The notes beneath the pieces are model-generated. The model was given only the letters and a program-made list of their open reading frames with translations, had not been told where the DNA came from and did not search any database. A stretch of 6,989 bases of DNA from Cypionkella sp. Lineage in GTDB: Bacteria > Pseudomonadota > Alphaproteobacteria > Rhodobacterales > Rhodobacteraceae. This document shows positions 6,484 through 6,989 of the stretch, piece after piece. The stretch lies in contig JAGPBG010000112.1 of the NCBI GenBank assembly GCA_018063485.1, positions 1 to 6,989 on the forward strand, written 5' to 3'. The stretch's first letter is position 1; each line of letters opens with the position of its first letter. The translations under genes and the position numbers were made by a program.

Positions 6484-6989
6484 ATGACTGCTTATCCATA
6501 TGAAGTGCATGACTATGACGTGGTGGTTGTCGGGGCCGGGGGCGCGGGCCTGCGCGCCACTTTGGGCATGGCCGAGCAAGGGCTGCGCACGGCCTGTGTG
6601 ACCAAGGTTTTCCCGACCCGTTCCCATACCGTGGCTGCGCAGGGTGGCATTGCGGCCTCGCTTGGCAATATGGGCCCCGATAGCTGGCAGTGGCATATGT
6701 ATGACACCATCAAGGGGTCGGACTGGTTGGGTGACACCGACGCGATGGAGTATCTGGCGCGTGAGGCCCCGAAAGCGGTTTACGAATTGGAACACTACGG
6801 TGTGCCCTTCTCGCGGACCGAAGAGGGCAAGATCTATCAGCGCCCGTTCGGTGGCATGACCTCGGAATATGGCGAGGGTCCGCCGGTGGCGCGAACCTGT
6901 GCGGCGGCCGACCGCACCGGTCATGCCATTTTGCACACACTTTATGGCCAGTGTCTGAAGAACAACGCCGAGTTCTTCATCGAATATTT
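6484..6989 (+). CDS. sdhA: Succinate dehydrogenase flavoprotein subunit (SdhA), 5' part
   Basis: Catalytic FAD subunit of complex II, oxidising succinate to fumarate on the cytoplasmic face. Only the first 168 codons are present; the frame is open at the window end (full-length members are about 600 residues). Visible features: the dinucleotide-binding motif [13 protein letters not shown] (13-25), the covalent-FAD histidine His48 in [11 protein letters not shown], followed by [27 protein letters not shown], and then [12 protein letters not shown] and [12 protein letters not shown]. These are diagnostic of SdhA/FrdA, and the sdhCDA order together with the TRSHT context supports SdhA. Start: ATG with AAGGGG at 6473-6478, overlapping the sdhD stop. 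sdhB is expected downstream, outside the window. Confidence 0.97.
   Translation, partial: MTAYPYEVHDYDVVVVGAGGAGLRATLGMAEQGLRTACVTKVFPTRSHTVAAQGGIAASLGNMGPDSWQWHMYDTIKGSDWLGDTDAMEYLAREAPKAVYELEHYGVPFSRTEEGKIYQRPFGGMTSEYGEGPPVARTCAAADRTGHAILHTLYGQCLKNNAEFFIEY

Overview
The window is GC-rich, gene-dense chromosomal DNA from an alphaproteobacterium, most probably of the Rhodobacteraceae (Rhodobacter/Roseobacter group). The argument is the gene set and order. An LDH-type malate dehydrogenase is divergent from a malyl-CoA thioesterase (mcl2), an NnrU-family membrane protein, a DUF1737 protein and mesaconyl-CoA hydratase (mch), followed by sdhC-sdhD-sdhA. As I recall it, Rhodobacter sphaeroides has a closely similar mdh/mcl2/mch/sdh neighbourhood. 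No tRNA, rRNA, CRISPR array, insertion sequence or phage gene was seen.

Layout: (1) 80-829 (+), a TSUP (TauE/SafE-type) membrane carrier. (2) 846-871, a hairpin shared by two convergent genes. (3) 887-1849 (-), mdh. (4) 1850-2077, a divergent control region with repeated TTGC-centred half-sites. (5) 2078-4710 (+), a tight four-gene run mcl2 / NnrU-like / DUF1737 / mch with gaps of 1, 3 and 10 bases. (6) 4776-5537 (+), an exported putative zinc metallopeptidase (DUF4344-like) that looks like an extra gene between mch and sdh. (7) 5538-5708, the sdh leader, opening with two 10-base-class palindromes whose centres lie 21 bp apart. (8) 5709-6989 (+), sdhC, sdhD and the first 168 codons of sdhA, which is cut by the window edge.

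Function: the recognised enzymes fit one carbon route. Mesaconyl-CoA hydratase belongs to the ethylmalonyl-CoA pathway, which replaces the glyoxylate bypass for acetyl-CoA assimilation. Malyl-CoA made by a malyl-CoA lyase (not in the window) is hydrolysed by Mcl2 to malate. Mdh turns malate into oxaloacetate. The propionyl-CoA branch of the same pathway returns succinyl-CoA and hence succinate, the substrate of complex II (SdhCDAB). Physical linkage of mdh, mcl2, mch and sdh therefore makes metabolic sense.

I see no wholly new system. The points most worth following are the paired palindromes ahead of sdhC, the ScfR-like TTGC repeats ahead of mcl2, the NnrU/DUF1737 pair embedded between two ethylmalonyl-CoA pathway genes, and the exported metallopeptidase inserted before sdh.
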